Part shown: in pieces, positions 57,381-64,000 of the stretch
How positions within the stretch are numbered: the first letter of the stretch is position 1
Layout: each line of letters begins with the position of its first letter
Source: Acinetobacter sp. S54
Lineage (GTDB): Bacteria > Pseudomonadota > Gammaproteobacteria > Pseudomonadales > Moraxellaceae
Direction: 5' to 3'
Assembly: GCF_016624945.1 (NCBI RefSeq)
Contig: NZ_JACVUI010000003.1
Coordinates: 186,001-250,000 of the forward strand
DNA length: 64,000 nucleotides
Notes under the pieces: generated by a model
What the model saw: only the letters and a program-made list of their open reading frames with translations
The model's database searches: none
What the model was told of the DNA's origin: nothing
Program-made: the position numbers and the translations under genes

Positions 57381-57465
57381 GGGGGCGTGGCGAAATTGGT
57401 AGACGCACTGGATTTAGGTTCCAGCGCCGCAAGGTGTAAGAGTTCGAGTCTCTTCGCCCCCACCA
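57381..57465 (+). tRNA. tRNA-Leu(UAG), copy 2
   Basis: Identical over all 85 bases to copy 1 at 54325, with the same anticodon TAG and encoded CCA, and sharing six more bases downstream (TATTAA). The upstream flanks differ. No good promoter lies immediately before it; a TTGAAC/TATATA pair (57211-57240, 18 apart) is 140 bp upstream. Confidence 0.95.
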
Positions 57466-57542
57466 TATTAATTCATTGAGTTTGTAAATAAATTACTTCG
57501 GCTTGATGAGTTTTAAAATTAGATTGAATCTAATTAAAAAGA

Positions 57543-57567
57543 ACCTGCTTAATTGCAGGTTTTTTTA
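57543..57567 (+). terminator. Terminator after tRNA-Leu copy 2
   Basis: AACCTGC pairs with GCAGGTT around TTAATT, followed by TTTTT. About 78 bp after the tRNA. Confidence 0.82.
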
Positions 57568-58007
57568 TATATAGAGAAATGTAAATTAAATTGATCGATC
57601 AGGCAAATCTAATGCTTGAAATCATTAGAATAATTTCACATTTCAATTATTGCAATTTAATTTAATCTTAATAAAGAAAATCATTAAAGGTGCCTCATAT
57701 TAAATCTCTTCATCCTTATTTTGATGCACAATAAAATTACATTGCACCAATTTAAATCATTAAAATATATAGAATTATTGAATATTCATGTTATGCATTT
57801 TTTGCATAGTGAATTCATTTTTTGCATTGTTATTTCTTTTAAAAACAGTAGAAACTTTTTCAAATTGATTAAATCTTGAATAGTTTGTGATAAACGAGAA
57901 TTTTATTTAAAAGCGAAGTTTTTTGTTTATAAATTTAAGTTAATCAATATTAAAAAAGTTATAGGGCTGTACGTTAGTTTTACTAACGGAAATAAGGGAA
58001 TAATTTT
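57568..58007. promoter_or_regulatory. Regulatory region of the dicarboxylate symporter gene
   Basis: About 440 bp, gene-free. It contains two direct copies of CATTTTTTGCAT, at 57796-57807 and 57816-57827, exactly 20 bp apart. A perfect hairpin (CGTTAGT-TTT-ACTAACG, 57972-57988) sits directly before the ribosome site AAGGG. Both are candidate control elements; no regulator is known. Confidence 0.45.
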
Positions 58008-59306
58008 ATGAATCAAAAAAAACTACTGAAATATATTTTGATTGCTATGGCATCGGGTGTATTCGTAGGATGGGCTTGTCATAGTAGTATGGATTCTGCA
58101 CAGGCGGGCCAAGCAGCATCATATTTTAAAATTCTGACCGATGTTTTTCTCAGATTGATTAAAATGATTGTTGCTCCTTTGGTGTTTGCCACTATTGTCT
58201 CAGGTTTGATTTCAATGGGAAAATCATCTTCATTGGGTTCAATTACCTTAAAAGCCATGACATGGTTTGTAAGTGCATCATTTATTTCGCTATTACTTGG
58301 GATGGGATTGGCCAATCTTTTCCAACCCGGTGCTGGTATGAATCTGACTATACCGGTTGAACACGTGGATGTGAGTGTAACTGCAACCAATTTGAGTCTG
58401 CAAAATTTTATTACGCATATCTTTCCGCGCAGCTTTGCTGAAGCAATGGCAAATAATGAAATTCTTCAAATTCTTGTTTTTTCAATATTTTTTGGATCCG
58501 CTTTGGCATATGTACATCATCAGAGTAAAGAGGGCACAATCATTGCAAAACTCATTGATGAACTTTGTCGAATCATGTTTCGTATCACAGATTATGTTAT
58601 GTCATTTGCGCCTGTCGCGGTCTTTGCTGCGATCGCTTCAGCAATTACCTTACAAGGGCCTAAGTTACTGATTGATTATAGTATTTTTATTGGTGAATTT
58701 TACATCGGTTTAATGTTGCTTTGGACGTGTTTGATTGGTTTGGGTTATGTTTTCCTTAAAAAAGATGTTTTCCGTTTACTTAGAGACGTACGTGAGCCAA
58801 CAGTTCTGGCTTTTGCAACGGCAAGCAGTGAATCTGCATATCCAAAGACCATGACTGCATTGGAAAAGTTTGGCGTGCCCAAGCGGGTTGCTAGCTTCGT
58901 ATTACCGTTAGGTTATTCATTCAATCTGGATGGTTCCATGATGTACATGGCTTTTGCTGTTCTTTTTATCGCGCAAGCTTACAATATTGACCTAAGTTTT
59001 TCGCAGCAGGCACTTATTCTTCTAACTTTAATGATTACGAGTAAAGGAATTGCTGGGGTTTCACGTGCCTCCATTGTAGTTATTGCTGCGACTTTAGCCA
59101 TGTTTAAGCTCCCTGAAGCAGGCATTTTACTTATTTTGGCCATCGACCATTTTCTAGATATGGGACGTACAGCAACAAATGTGATTGGAAACAGCATCGC
59201 AACTGCTGTAATCGCAAAATCAGAGGCAATGGAGGAATTGCAGGAAGAGGAACAGACAGATGCTGTTATTGATTCTCTTATGTTGGTTAATAATCCTAAA
59301 GATTAA
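58008..59306 (+). CDS. Dicarboxylate/amino acid:cation symporter (DAACS family)
   Basis: 432 residues with about eight helices and two re-entrant loops. Family landmarks: IVAPLVFATIVSGL near 50-63, the substrate region ATASSESAYPKTM near 272-284, PLGYSFNLDGSMMYMAFAVLFIAQ near 300-323, and FLDMGRTATNVIGNSIAT near 382-399. Related to GltP and DctA; transports glutamate, aspartate or C4-dicarboxylates with Na+ or H+. The exact substrate is not decided. Monocistronic. Confidence 0.9.
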   Translation: MNQKKLLKYILIAMASGVFVGWACHSSMDSAQAGQAASYFKILTDVFLRLIKMIVAPLVFATIVSGLISMGKSSSLGSITLKAMTWFVSASFISLLLGMGLANLFQPGAGMNLTIPVEHVDVSVTATNLSLQNFITHIFPRSFAEAMANNEILQILVFSIFFGSALAYVHHQSKEGTIIAKLIDELCRIMFRITDYVMSFAPVAVFAAIASAITLQGPKLLIDYSIFIGEFYIGLMLLWTCLIGLGYVFLKKDVFRLLRDVREPTVLAFATASSESAYPKTMTALEKFGVPKRVASFVLPLGYSFNLDGSMMYMAFAVLFIAQAYNIDLSFSQQALILLTLMITSKGIAGVSRASIVVIAATLAMFKLPEAGILLILAIDHFLDMGRTATNVIGNSIATAVIAKSEAMEELQEEEQTDAVIDSLMLVNNPKD

Positions 59307-59325
59307 GTGCTGTATAAAAATGAAA

Positions 59326-59357
59326 AGACCTAAACTTAACGTTTAGGTCTGATTTTT
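59326..59357 (+). terminator. Terminator after the symporter gene
   Basis: AGACCTAAAC pairs perfectly with GTTTAGGTCT around TTAAC, followed by GATTTTT. It also lies just past the stop of the small minus-strand gene and could serve both. Confidence 0.88.
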
Positions 59358-59384
59358 ATCATTATAGATGAAAGAGCAACTTAT

Positions 59385-59474
59385 CTATCGATAAGCCAAT
59401 TGTCCAAATAAATAAACCATGATCATAAGTGTGAAAATGGTTGAGGAAACCAGAACAACTTCTACAGTTTTCAT
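59385..59474 (-). CDS. 29-residue single-helix membrane protein, Fur-controlled
   Basis: Minus-strand ATG at 59474, TAG ending at 59385. The product is MKTVEVVLVSSTIFTLMIMV followed by YLFGQLAYR: one hydrophobic helix (about residues 5-25) with a basic end. The ribosome site AAAAGGTGGGG is strong (59477-59487). A promoter TTGCAT-17 bp-TATAAC and a perfect Fur box lie upstream. I recognise no family; it is not KdpF or CydX by sequence. The expression signals make it a real gene, probably induced by low iron. Confidence 0.7.
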   Translation of the reverse strand: MKTVEVVLVSSTIFTLMIMVYLFGQLAYR

Positions 59475-59505
59475 AACCCCACCTTTTTATAATTGTTGAA
59501 TTTTT

Positions 59506-59534
59506 GTTATACAGTAAAAATTTAAGCAATGCAA
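59506..59534 (-). promoter_or_regulatory. Promoter of the 29-residue membrane protein gene
   Basis: Read on the minus strand: -35 TTGCAT (59529-59534) and -10 TATAAC (59506-59511) separated by exactly 17 bases. The transcript would start about 25 bases before the ATG. Confidence 0.65.
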
Positions 59535-59549
59535 TGAGAATTATTCTCA
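59535..59549 (-). promoter_or_regulatory. Perfect Fur box
   Basis: TGAGAATTATTCTCA is a perfect 7-1-7 palindrome and matches the Fur consensus with TGAGAAT half-sites. It abuts the -35 element of the small gene, so bound Fur would block RNA polymerase. The half-site ATTCTCA is shared with the siderophore receptor box at 45239. Confidence 0.85.
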
Positions 59550-59741
59550 ATATTATATATGTATAGCAAAATTTAAGCTTTAAGCGCGATATCAGTACGA
59601 TTTAAATAGAAAAAAATCGATAAAAATAAAAAATAGCACCAATAAAGATGCTATTTAAACAGTTTTCTTTTATTCAATTTTAAAGTTTTTCACTTAGTTT
59701 ATTTTTAAATTTTTTATCGCGAAAAATAAATCGTATCCAGC

Positions 59742-59945
59742 CTAAGCTTTCAAATGATCTTCAAACTCTTCACCTAGTTGTATCGCTAAATTATTACCCG
59801 CAAGATCACAGGTGACCAAACCGTATTCTTTTTTAAAACTAAAGGTAAAGCCTTTGCCATCCGCCAAGTTTTTAACAGAATATCCAAGCTTTTCCAACCA
59901 AATACGAAATGCAATTAAATTTTTAGCTTTGACCACTTTTTTCAT
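59742..59945 (-). CDS. Small hypothetical protein
   Basis: 67 residues from the ATG at 59945, which has GGAG about 9 bases upstream; another ATG lies five codons earlier. Sequence: N-terminal basic helix (KKVVKAKNLIAFRIWLEKLGY), then a short beta-rich end with FTFSFKKEYGLVTCDLAG. No signal or membrane helix. I do not recognise the family; possibly conserved within Acinetobacter. Confidence 0.55.
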   Translation of the reverse strand: MKKVVKAKNLIAFRIWLEKLGYSVKNLADGKGFTFSFKKEYGLVTCDLAGNNLAIQLGEEFEDHLKA

Positions 59946-59960
59946 TAGGATGTTCTCCAT

Positions 59961-60335
59961 ATCATCTACATCAATAGTTTATTAATAAGGGTGAGTTCAA
60001 ATTTTTTAAAGGGGCAAACTGTGTAATAATTTTTCAATTTATTTAATCCTAATCAAATTATTCAAATGAATGATCATTTTTTGTGTTCTATAGAATTTTC
60101 TAAATCCCATTTACAAGATGTCAAATTTCATCATTTTTTAATTTATTGATTATTAATATAATATTTAGATTATAAAAAAATGATTTAAATTTCTTTTTTG
60201 AATGTTTCCAAATATTTCTTTTAGAATAGATGTAAAAATATATTTCGTATGCAATAAAATTAAACTATAAATTGCTTGGACTAAAAAAAATTTACCAAGC
60301 AATGCAAGCTATAAATACTTTTTAAAATTATTAAC
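59961..60335. other. A/T-rich intergenic region downstream of gloB
   Basis: About 375 bp without a gene. ATTGCTTGG (60271-60279) and CCAAGCAAT (60295-60303) form an inverted repeat with an A-rich loop; on the minus strand it may act as a weak terminator for gloB. Otherwise nothing is seen. Confidence 0.5.
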
Positions 60336-61067
60336 TCAGAAATGGTCTTTTAATGTACGTATTCTAGCGAATTCTTCTGAACTATCTGTACGTAAAAAGG
60401 GATTGGTTTCGAGCTCTAACTGAATAGTGCTAGGCAATGTAATTTGATGATTTTCACTGAGCTTCTGAACTTTTTCTGCGCGATCCTGTAAGGCAAGATT
60501 ATGTGGTTCAACTGTTAATGCAAATTGGGCATTTGCAAGCGTATATTCATGGGTGCAGTAAACCTTTGTGCGAGGCGGTAGCGCCGCTAAACGATTCAAA
60601 GAATGATACATTTGTTCAAATGTGCCTTCAAAAACTCGACCACAACCCATTGAAAATAAAGTATCTCCACAAAAAAGACAGTCGATTTCATCTATAAAAT
60701 AAACAATATGGCCTAAGGTATGGCCCGGTGTGGCAATAATTTCGATATTTAATTGATTAAATTTAAATTGATCTTCATGTTGGAGAGCGTGTGTAATAAA
60801 AGGAATTTTACTTAATTCTTCACGAGGGCCATAAACTGGGATAGGCTGCTTGGCAATCAGGGCGGGAACGCCTCCAATATGATCTTTATGCCAATGAGTC
60901 AACCAAATTTGAGTCAGTTTTAATTGATGTCGATCACAAAAATCCAGCACCAGCTTTGATTCGGTTGGATCAATTGAGATAACTTCTTGCGTTTCTGTGT
61001 CTTCAAGCATCCATATATAATTTTTTAAATCATTCTGGACATCAATAAAGTGAACCTGATAACGCAT
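60336..61067 (-). CDS. gloB: Hydroxyacylglutathione hydrolase (glyoxalase II)
   Basis: Hydrolyses S-lactoylglutathione in methylglyoxal detoxification. The metallo-beta-lactamase fold motif THWHKDHIGG has H58, H60, D62 and H63. GHTLGHIVYF near 114-123 and CTHEYTLANAQFAL near 170-183 complete the binuclear metal and glutathione sites. 243 residues, usual length. Monocistronic. Confidence 0.94.
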   Translation of the reverse strand: MRYQVHFIDVQNDLKNYIWMLEDTETQEVISIDPTESKLVLDFCDRHQLKLTQIWLTHWHKDHIGGVPALIAKQPIPVYGPREELSKIPFITHALQHEDQFKFNQLNIEIIATPGHTLGHIVYFIDEIDCLFCGDTLFSMGCGRVFEGTFEQMYHSLNRLAALPPRTKVYCTHEYTLANAQFALTVEPHNLALQDRAEKVQKLSENHQITLPSTIQLELETNPFLRTDSSEEFARIRTLKDHF

Positions 61068-61388
61068 TTTTTTATCCTAAATTAAATAACAGTTTATGTG
61101 TCGAAGATCTATTTTTCAGAATTATCATAGCAGATATTTAGAACAAACTTTGCTTAGCTTTTGATGTTTAAATTTTTAATAGTGATGAATTTATCATTCT
61201 CATCTAAAATAATAATCTGGTTAGAATTTTGGTTTTAATTTTATGATTTTATTATAGATTTAAAAATTTTATAACTCTATGATGTGCTATATGGAAATGA
61301 GTAATCAATGTATCGAAAGATCTATTTCATCATAAAATACGTCATTCTAATAATAATCTACCCAATACAGTAAGAAATGGAGAGCTGC
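61068..61388. other. Intergenic region between gloB and the unknown gene
   Basis: About 320 bp of A/T-rich DNA carrying divergent promoters. I see no gene, riboswitch or clear operator. Confidence 0.5.
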
Positions 61389-62357
61389 ATGTCAGGGGTG
61401 CAAGATCATGAAATTGTCGAAATATTCAAGACTTATCTATATCCTCTTTCTGAGAAACTGACAGAAATGCTCAATGAGCATTATAGCCATCAGACCGAAC
61501 GGCGAGGTTGTGGTTATACTCAGGCAACACGTGTGATTGCAGAAATTGTCAATCAAGCTCGCGATCATCAAAACTTTCAGGATTTGCGAATTTTTTCGGA
61601 ATATGAGACTAAGCTGTTAAGAATACTTCTCAATCAAAGTTCTTCCTATCAAATAGCGCTTCACTCTTGGCGTAACTTGGACCAGAATGATGGATTGCAA
61701 AACTGTCTAAATATTCAAGGTGTAGGGGAGCAGTTTCATCAGGCCGTATTACAGGAAAGTGGTTTTCAGGCGAAACTTAGAGAGTTGCATCAACACATGC
61801 AACTTGAAGAAAGTGTCCTGATTTGTAAGTTGATTGAAGATATTATTTTACCTAAATCGGCTGAACAAAATGGTTGGATTGAACTTAAAACACTAAATGA
61901 AAAACCTAAAGTTGGTTCATGTCCTTTAGCTGAAAAGTTCTTTCTAAAAGTGGCCCATCGGCGTTTACTGCGACAGGGTGAGATTAATATTTTTATAGAT
62001 TCTCATGAACAGCCTATCATGATTGAAAAATTAAACATGGGTGATAATCATTCATGCATTAGTTTGCAACCCCTGATTATGAATGGCGTTCGTTTACCTG
62101 CGGGTTGTCTTTTTTCAGTTAGTTATGATGCACAATGCATTCCTAAACGAGCCAATAAAAACTATAAGGGCAATATCATGTCAATTACAGACGTTGAGGG
62201 GTTTTGGTTTTTGCGGCTAACTACCTTGGCTATTTCTCCTGAAAATCGGGCAAGAGCATTTAGCCATCATTTTAAACAGCAGGTTCAAAATGGTTTGTTT
62301 CGACCAGAAAGTACTGAATTAAGCCAATTAAAGGCGGTTGCTCAGGAACAAATCTAA
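61389..62357 (+). CDS. Unknown protein paired with a histone-deacetylase-like gene
   Basis: 322 residues from the ATG at 61389, preceded by GGAGAG six bases upstream; an ATG four codons earlier carries that ribosome site inside its own sequence and is less likely. No signal peptide or membrane helix. The N-terminal two-thirds looks helical (e.g. YLYPLSEKLTEMLNEHY, AHRRLLRQGEINIFIDS); the C-terminal part has ISLQPLIMNGVRLPAGCLFSV, IMSITDVEGFWFLRLTTLAIS. I do not recognise a family. It lies 15 bp upstream of the deacetylase-fold gene, probably in the same operon. Confidence 0.7.
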   Translation: MSGVQDHEIVEIFKTYLYPLSEKLTEMLNEHYSHQTERRGCGYTQATRVIAEIVNQARDHQNFQDLRIFSEYETKLLRILLNQSSSYQIALHSWRNLDQNDGLQNCLNIQGVGEQFHQAVLQESGFQAKLRELHQHMQLEESVLICKLIEDIILPKSAEQNGWIELKTLNEKPKVGSCPLAEKFFLKVAHRRLLRQGEINIFIDSHEQPIMIEKLNMGDNHSCISLQPLIMNGVRLPAGCLFSVSYDAQCIPKRANKNYKGNIMSITDVEGFWFLRLTTLAISPENRARAFSHHFKQQVQNGLFRPESTELSQLKAVAQEQI

Positions 62358-62372
62358 AAAGGGTTGCCGTTT

Positions 62373-63245
62373 ATGCTTAAAGCTTGCTATTCACCCCGTT
62401 ATTATGCACGCACACATACGAATAGTATGGAAAAACTGAGTGCAGTTGCCGAAGCTCTAGAACAAAAACAATTAGTGAGTTGCGTTGATCCCGGAATGAT
62501 TGATGTGGAATTACTTAAATTATTACATTGTCCTGAATATGTAGATGCATTCATCAGTGGCAAACAGCCCGAAGCGTCAATACAGGGTTTTCGTGAATGG
62601 AATTCGCAATTACGTGATGCAATATTGTCGATTCAGGCTGGTCAATTAGTGGCTGCAGAAATTGCTTTTAAAGAAGGTATTGCAGCCAATATTGCGCAGG
62701 GGTTTCATCATGCAAGTTATGAATCTGGTGCAGCATATTGTACTTTTAATGGATTGGCACTTATTGCTAGACATTACCCGAAGAAGAATATTTTTGTGTT
62801 GGACTGCGATCAACATGGGGGAGATGGAACAGCACAATTTACCACAAAGTTAGCAAATCTCATTAATTTTGGAATTTTTGGTATTCGCTTTGGTTGTCGT
62901 GCCAATAGTCGAAATTTTACCCGTTACATTCATCCAAGGCATGGAGATTTTGAGCAATACTTAGAAGCTTTAAATGAAAGTTTTGAGTTAATTGAACGTT
63001 ATCAGACAGATTTAATCGTGTATCAGGCGGGCATGGATTGTCATCAAAAAGACAAATATGGCTCAAAATGGTTAACGACAGAATTGCTCTATCAGCGAGA
63101 TCAATATGTATTCGAGATGGCAAAAAAGAAGAGAATTCCTCTTTTATTTGTATTGGCGGGCGGCTACCAACCTCTAAAAGATTTAGTGCCCTTACATGTT
63201 AATACATTTATTGCTGCAAATAAGGTCTATTTTTCAGATTTCTAA
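62373..63245 (+). CDS. Histone deacetylase-fold (AcuC/APAH/HDAC-like) hydrolase
   Basis: 290 residues of the arginase/deacetylase superfamily. The general-base pair FHHAS has H112 and H113, the zinc ligands DCDQHGGDGTA include D146 and H148, and a further Asp lies in YQAGMDCHQKD; LAGGYQ near the C-terminus holds the catalytic Gly/Tyr region. All expected active-site elements are present, so it is probably an active zinc deacylase. Substrate unknown; bacterial relatives act on acetylated polyamines, acetyl-lysine or acetoin-linked targets. ATG at 62373 with AAAAAGGG upstream. Confidence 0.86.
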   Translation: MLKACYSPRYYARTHTNSMEKLSAVAEALEQKQLVSCVDPGMIDVELLKLLHCPEYVDAFISGKQPEASIQGFREWNSQLRDAILSIQAGQLVAAEIAFKEGIAANIAQGFHHASYESGAAYCTFNGLALIARHYPKKNIFVLDCDQHGGDGTAQFTTKLANLINFGIFGIRFGCRANSRNFTRYIHPRHGDFEQYLEALNESFELIERYQTDLIVYQAGMDCHQKDKYGSKWLTTELLYQRDQYVFEMAKKKRIPLLFVLAGGYQPLKDLVPLHVNTFIAANKVYFSDF

Positions 63246-63266
63246 ACACGTATTGTTTATAAATAA

Positions 63267-63290
63267 AAAGGAGCTTATAAAGCTCCTTTG
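63267..63290 (+). terminator. Terminator between the deacetylase gene and metI
   Basis: AAAGGAGCTT pairs with AAGCTCCTTT (loop ATA), with T/A flanks. Symmetrical, so it can serve both convergent genes. Confidence 0.8.
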
Positions 63291-63309
63291 TACTAAATTT
63301 TAAGCTTAT

Positions 63310-63975
63310 TTAGCGAATTTTTGAGAGCCAATTGCCGAGCGATTGCACAATTTGTACTAATACCAGTAATACAATGACAGTGAGTAGCATAACACTGCTA
63401 TCAAAACGTTGATAACCATATGAATATGCCAAGTCCCCAATCCCGCCAGCGCCCACAGCGCCTGCCATGGCAGTTGCTCCGATCAAGCTGATGGTCGCTG
63501 TGGTCATATTTAAAATGAGCGAACTACGCGCTTCGGGTAGGATAAACTTAAATACAATTTGCCAAGGTGTAGCGCCCATGGCTTGTGCAGATTCGATAAT
63601 GCCATCATTGACTTCAAGCAATGAGGTTTCAATCAAACGCCCCATATATGGGCCGATAAAAATTGTTAATGGCACGATTGCTGCCCATGTTCCAATTGAT
63701 GATCCGACGATCCATTTGGTTAATGGAATCACAGCAATGGCTAAAATAAAAAAGGGTAAAGAGCGTAAAGCATTAATAATAGGATTTAAGCCATGATAAA
63801 GAGTTTTATTGGGTAAAATACCTTTGTCACGTGTTACCACCAGAGTGACGCCTTGGATCAACCCCCAGATACCACCAAATATAAATGACAGCAAAACCAT
63901 TTGAATGGTTTCCTGCATGGCATCAACAAATTGATCCATACCAAGTGGGCTTGTCCAGAAGGGTTGTGTGATCAC
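63310..63975 (-). CDS. metI: Methionine ABC transporter permease MetI (start possibly outside window)
   Basis: D-methionine importer membrane subunit with five or six helices. The EAA motif ESAQAMGATPWQIVFKFILPEA is near residues 131-152, and GAVGAGGIGDLAYSYGYQRFDS near 172-193. These match E. coli MetI closely. The coordinates use the GTG at 63975 (221 residues), but the frame stays open to the window edge, so the true start may lie beyond 64000. The metN and metQ partners must lie upstream, outside the window. Confidence 0.87.
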   Translation of the reverse strand: MITQPFWTSPLGMDQFVDAMQETIQMVLLSFIFGGIWGLIQGVTLVVTRDKGILPNKTLYHGLNPIINALRSLPFFILAIAVIPLTKWIVGSSIGTWAAIVPLTIFIGPYMGRLIETSLLEVNDGIIESAQAMGATPWQIVFKFILPEARSSLILNMTTATISLIGATAMAGAVGAGGIGDLAYSYGYQRFDSSVMLLTVIVLLVLVQIVQSLGNWLSKIR

Positions 63976-64000
63976 GGTTAGCCAATGAACAATTAAATCT

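Noticed and set aside
57251..57466. Minus-strand frame opposite tRNA-Leu copy 2
   Set aside because: Its N-terminal part is the antisense of the tRNA, a common false gene in automatic annotation.
59362..59550. Minus-strand frame of 62 codons overlapping the small Fur-controlled gene
   Set aside because: It starts inside the Fur box and has no ribosome site. The 29-codon frame has all the expression signals.

Overview
The window is chromosomal DNA of a gammaproteobacterium, almost certainly Acinetobacter or a close relative in the Moraxellaceae. This rests on low-GC, A/T-rich intergenic DNA, on protein sequences typical of that genus, and on its gene orders: amgK-murU divergent from lptD, gspHIJK kept apart from the rest of the type II secretion genes, and a siderophore receptor followed by a DUF3649/PepSY operon. 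No phage structural genes, insertion sequences, CRISPR arrays or rRNA genes were seen. Most of the window is ordinary housekeeping sequence.

Left part (1-23 kb). This is dense core genome dominated by the cell envelope. It starts with lptD (cut by the window edge), divergent from the peptidoglycan-recycling pair amgK-murU. Next come rsmG-parA-parB, then a tight run exbB-exbD-msbA-lpxK-kdsB-holB-pilZ-tatD covering lipid A and Kdo synthesis and export, clamp loading and a PilZ protein. A TetR gene overlaps a type II secretion pseudopilin operon, gspH-I-J-K. Then follow a QueD-like gene, ung, a CoA hydrolase, tadA, a SRPBCC protein and cmk-rpsA-ihfB-lapA-pyrF.

Middle part (23-54 kb). Metabolic and stress genes are arranged in small units: a LysO-type exporter, a Baeyer-Villiger monooxygenase with a divergent AraC regulator, zapE, malate synthase G, a RcnB-like protein, a SRAP/HMCES peptidase, MarR and a TerC-CBS membrane protein. 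A tandem glycine riboswitch precedes a DadA-type flavoprotein. Then come ispF, aroG/F-type DAHP synthase, TauE/SafE, a Fur-box siderophore-receptor operon, lpxB, an amidohydrolase lipoprotein, a DUF815 ATPase, and a patatin phospholipase coupled to an atypical protein kinase.

Right part (54-64 kb). This is the least ordinary section. Two identical tRNA-Leu(UAG) genes, the first followed by a tRNA-Trp with an unusual body, flank about 3 kb of very A/T-rich, gene-poor DNA with orphan small genes and a cold-shock gene. Beyond it lie a dicarboxylate/amino-acid symporter, a 29-residue membrane protein gene preceded by a perfect Fur box and a good promoter, gloB, an unknown gene paired with a histone-deacetylase-fold gene, and metI at the window edge.

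The best candidates for something undescribed are the Fur-controlled 29-aa membrane protein (59385-59549), the very long leader peptides on GspI and GspJ, the glycine riboswitch on a D-amino-acid-dehydrogenase-like gene, and the tRNA-Leu-bounded segment.
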